From: UKL13-2 sp043768625
Lineage (GTDB): Bacteria; Pseudomonadota; Gammaproteobacteria; Burkholderiales; Usitatibacteraceae
Length of the DNA stretch: 10,296 nucleotides
Assembly (NCBI GenBank): GCA_043768625.1
Contig: JAYVKG010000127.1
Coordinates: 1 to 10,296 of the forward strand
Direction of reading: 5' to 3'
The translations under genes and the position numbers were made by a program. This document shows, piece after piece, positions 8,320-10,296 of this stretch. Numbering within the stretch: position 1 is the first letter of the stretch; each line of letters opens with the position of its first letter. The notes beneath the pieces are model-generated. The model worked only from the letters and a program-made list of their open reading frames with translations. It made no database searches and was not told where the DNA came from.

Positions 8320-8691
8320 TGCAGCTCCTCAAATTTTGTTCGCGGATTGAACGCAGGCTACACATTGACTGCAGATTGTGCACATCGTGCGTTTATTGCC
8401 TGACGCTTCAGGTGATTTTGTCCCCTGAGCCCGGCGGTCGCAAGTATAACTTTGATGTGCCCGCGGTGGGGATGGTTAACCCAAAAAAACGCACGACTTA
8501 AGCACCCAAAGAAATCCCGCATTTTAAATGCTGAAGAGCATGCCGTAAAACGTAGATCGCCTAAATAGGCGGCTCCCAGCACATAAAGTGCTGAAGACTG
8601 CCGCCATTGCTGGTGTTTCCATTTTTCATACGGCGCATTTAGGGCATACAAACCGAGTGGCGGCAGACTGCAAGCCAACCTTGGCCCAGAT
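8320..8691. other. 372-nt intergenic region with hairpin cluster
   Basis: No convincing gene. Short inverted repeats crowd 8519-8666: GCATTT/AAATGC (8519-8531), ATGCT/AGCAT (8528-8541), CGCCT/AGGCG (8558-8571), CAGCAC/GTGCTG (8577-8593), a bracketing GCCGTA/TACGGC (8542-8547 with 8629-8634), and CTGCCGCCA/TGGCGGCAG (8598-8606 with 8658-8666). GCTGAAGA recurs beside two of them. The left part (8320-8500) is the oxidoreductase leader; on the - strand it holds a -10-like TATACT (complement of 8443-8448) without a good -35, a small CCTGA/TCAGG hairpin (8399-8412) and a TGTGCACA palindrome (8377-8384). The hairpin cluster may be a dispersed intergenic repeat, or may end transcription of the OPT operon; I cannot tell which. 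Confidence 0.55.
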
Positions 8692-8883
8692 TCAGGACAT
8701 CAGTCTATCTATGCCGAACGCGACCCCATAGGCAATCATCAACGCCGCAGAGAATTTCAGAAGATTGCGCGTCATGCCTTTCGGCGCATCAATGCTGTCG
8801 AGATAACGATTGATGAAATACCCGGCAATGAAAAATGCGACCGTAGATAAAACAAGACTCAACATTTCGCGCAATCTTGGCAT
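8692..8883 (-). CDS. small two-helix membrane protein coupled to OPT transporter
   Basis: A 63-residue protein not recognised as a named family. It has two hydrophobic segments, LSLVLSTVAFFIAGYFI (about 8-24) and FSAALMIAYGVAFGI (about 44-58), joined by a short polar stretch with RYLDSIDAPKGMTRN. That fits a small inner-membrane protein with both ends on the same side. Its ATG (8881-8883) follows the OPT gene's TGA without any gap (TGAATG), strong evidence of translational coupling and of a real gene. No good Shine-Dalgarno is seen, consistent with re-initiation. It may be an accessory or stabilising subunit of the transporter, which is an inference from position alone. It is probably the last gene of the operon; the hairpin-rich gap follows. 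Confidence 0.7.
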   Translation of the reverse strand: MPRLREMLSLVLSTVAFFIAGYFINRYLDSIDAPKGMTRNLLKFSAALMIAYGVAFGIDRLMS

Positions 8884-10296
8884 TCAAGCCGGCTTCGCCC
8901 CACCCGTAAACACTTTTCCTCGCGCCGCCAGATACAGCAGTACGATCAGCGCCACAAACGGCAACATCGACAGCGCATCCGCATAGGGCCCGTTGAAAAA
9001 AGCATTGTGCGTGGTGGACCAGTCATTGAACCAGGTATCAAGCGCCACGAACACCCCTGCCGAGAGCGCGATGAAAATTCCAGCGATCGCGCCTCCCGCG
9101 ATATAGCCCGACGCCATCAGCACGCCAGGACCCTTATCAGTTTCAGCGATAAGCTCGGCTGGCGTCATTTGTTGTGAAGCCACATTTTGGCGCTGTTTGC
9201 GATCAATCAGCCACCGCACCAGGCCACCGATGAAAATAGGCGAGGACGATGACAATGGCAGATACACGCCAACCGCAAAAGCCAGCGAGGGGATACCCGC
9301 CATTTCCAGCACGACCGCAATCATCACGCCGAACAACACCAGCTCCCAGGGTAATTTGCTGTCGAGAATGCCCTTGATAATGTAGGACATGAGTGTTGCC
9401 TTGGGCGCATCGTATTTGCGCACTTTGGTGCCGTCGGGTCGTTCCGGATACGTGCCATTAATGCCAGGATCAACGAAATAAACGGCCGCGCCGTTATCGT
9501 CGACCAGATACTGTCCTTCGGGGCCACCGACGTTGCCGCTCTTGTGCCAGACCCGGTAGGTGTTGTGGTCGCTCGCGGCTTGCGGACCTTCGAGCGTTGC
9601 AGTGGTAAGCAGCGGCTTCACCTCGGTGTGCAGGCCCGGTGCAATTTTTTCAGTCGGCACATACACGGTCGCGGCCTGATTAAGACCCAACAAAATCGGC
9701 CCGAGCAGCACCGCCGAAGCGAGCGAACCAATCATGATTGCATACTGCTGCAGGCGGGGCGTGGCTCCGATTAAATAACCGGTCTTTAAATCCTGAGAGG
9801 TGGTGCCGCCGTTGGAAGCGGCAATGCAGACGATGGCACCGACCGACAGCGCCGTGACGTAATAAGTGCCACCGGTCCAGCCCAGCAATAAAAAAATGAG
9901 ACAGGTCAGCAGCAATGTGGCGACCGTCATGCCGGAGATGGGGTTGGAGGATGAGCCAATCTCGCCGGTCAGGCGCGACGATACCGTGACAAACAAAAAG
10001 CCGAACAGCACAATAAGGAACGCGCCAATTAAATTCATATGCAAGGATGGCGCCAGGGTGATGGCCGTCATCAGCACGATTACGCCGATGCCGACCCACT
10101 TCAGCGGGATATCATTTTGTGTACGCAAAGTCGACGGCGCGCCGTCATTGGTGCGGTAGTCGCGCAATCCCTGGCTCAAACCGCGCCATATCAACGGCAG
10201 CGCCCGCACCAGAGATATGATCCCGCCCGCCGCCACCGCACCCGCGCCGATATACAACACATATGCACCGCGGATCTGGCCGGGACTCATTTCGCT
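8884..10296 (-). CDS. OPT-family oligopeptide transporter, 5' end beyond the window
   Basis: The C-terminal 470 or so residues of an OPT-family secondary transporter; the frame is open to the right edge, so ATG 10288-10290 is internal. Bacterial members usually have about 600-700 residues, so perhaps a third is missing. Many hydrophobic segments span the inner membrane. Family marks are QIRGAYVLYIGAGAVAAGG near the edge, NGGTTSQDLKTGYLIGATPR about halfway along, and the LPLSSSSPIFIGGLVRWL segment. Between them lies a large hydrophilic loop (about residues 215-300 of the visible part) containing YLVDDNGAAVYFVDPGINGT, an insertion I recall from proteobacterial homologues. The family carries oligopeptides or metal-chelate complexes, probably proton-driven; the substrate cannot be read here. 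The stop abuts the start of the 63-residue membrane protein, and the two form an operon. Confidence 0.93.
   Translation of the reverse strand, partial: SEMSPGQIRGAYVLYIGAGAVAAGGIISLVRALPLIWRGLSQGLRDYRTNDGAPSTLRTQNDIPLKWVGIGVIVLMTAITLAPSLHMNLIGAFLIVLFGFLFVTVSSRLTGEIGSSSNPISGMTVATLLLTCLIFLLLGWTGGTYYVTALSVGAIVCIAASNGGTTSQDLKTGYLIGATPRLQQYAIMIGSLASAVLLGPILLGLNQAATVYVPTEKIAPGLHTEVKPLLTTATLEGPQAASDHNTYRVWHKSGNVGGPEGQYLVDDNGAAVYFVDPGINGTYPERPDGTKVRKYDAPKATLMSYIIKGILDSKLPWELVLFGVMIAVVLEMAGIPSLAFAVGVYLPLSSSSPIFIGGLVRWLIDRKQRQNVASQQMTPAELIAETDKGPGVLMASGYIAGGAIAGIFIALSAGVFVALDTWFNDWSTTHNAFFNGPYADALSMLPFVALIVLLYLAARGKVFTGGAKPA

Noticed and set aside
8358..8678. 106-codon open frame on the - strand upstream of the oxidoreductase gene.
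   Set aside because: It runs through the hairpin cluster and overlaps the oxidoreductase leader, has no recognisable domain, and its composition follows the inverted repeats. It is more likely repeat DNA than a gene, though a repeat-borne peptide cannot be excluded.
1..10296. Searched by eye for CRISPR arrays, tRNA genes, transposase genes and toxin-antitoxin or defence genes.
   Set aside because: No regularly spaced direct repeats, cloverleaf-like genes, transposase motifs or defence-associated domains were recognised. A genuine search tool could still find weak ones.

Overview
This window looks like a chromosomal segment of a moderately GC-rich proteobacterium, most likely a beta-proteobacterium (Burkholderiales/Oxalobacteraceae-like). 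That assignment is inferred from the protein flavours (DUF4331, HupE/UreJ, fused indolepyruvate ferredoxin oxidoreductase, OPT transporter); no marker gene fixes it.

Left half, + strand (1-4546). A decayed DUF4331 gene (1-1289, running off the left edge) carries in-frame stops, several frameshifts and an apparent internal deletion. It is followed by a strong 16-bp hairpin (1320-1358) overlapped by a candidate promoter. Next come two intact, translationally coupled genes: a secreted TPR-type protein (1405-2616) and a HupE/UreJ_2-type membrane protein with a textbook EF-hand loop in its extracytoplasmic part (2616-3818). As I recall, DUF4331, TPR and HupE genes often sit together, so this would be a three-gene locus whose first member is broken. 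A second pseudogene follows (3907-4546), an OmpA-like/opacity-type outer-membrane beta-barrel protein that has lost its start and picked up two frameshifts and a stop.

Right half, - strand (4738-10296). Converging on the barrel pseudogene is a large intact gene for a fused indolepyruvate ferredoxin oxidoreductase of 1193 residues (4738-8319). It joins the TPP-dependent, Fe-S and gamma-type domains in one chain. Upstream of it is a 372-nt gene-free stretch (8320-8691) with a cluster of small hairpins. Beyond that lie a 63-residue membrane protein (8692-8883) and the 3' two-thirds of an OPT-family oligopeptide/metal-complex transporter (8884 to the right edge). The OPT stop and the small protein's start abut with no gap, so the two are probably co-translated.

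No RNA genes, CRISPR arrays or insertion sequences were recognised. The more unusual points are the selective decay of the DUF4331 member beside intact TPR/HupE partners, the long hairpin in the TPR gene leader, the structured intergenic region at 8519-8666, and the uncharacterised small protein welded to the OPT transporter. I found no clearly new defence or mobile system.
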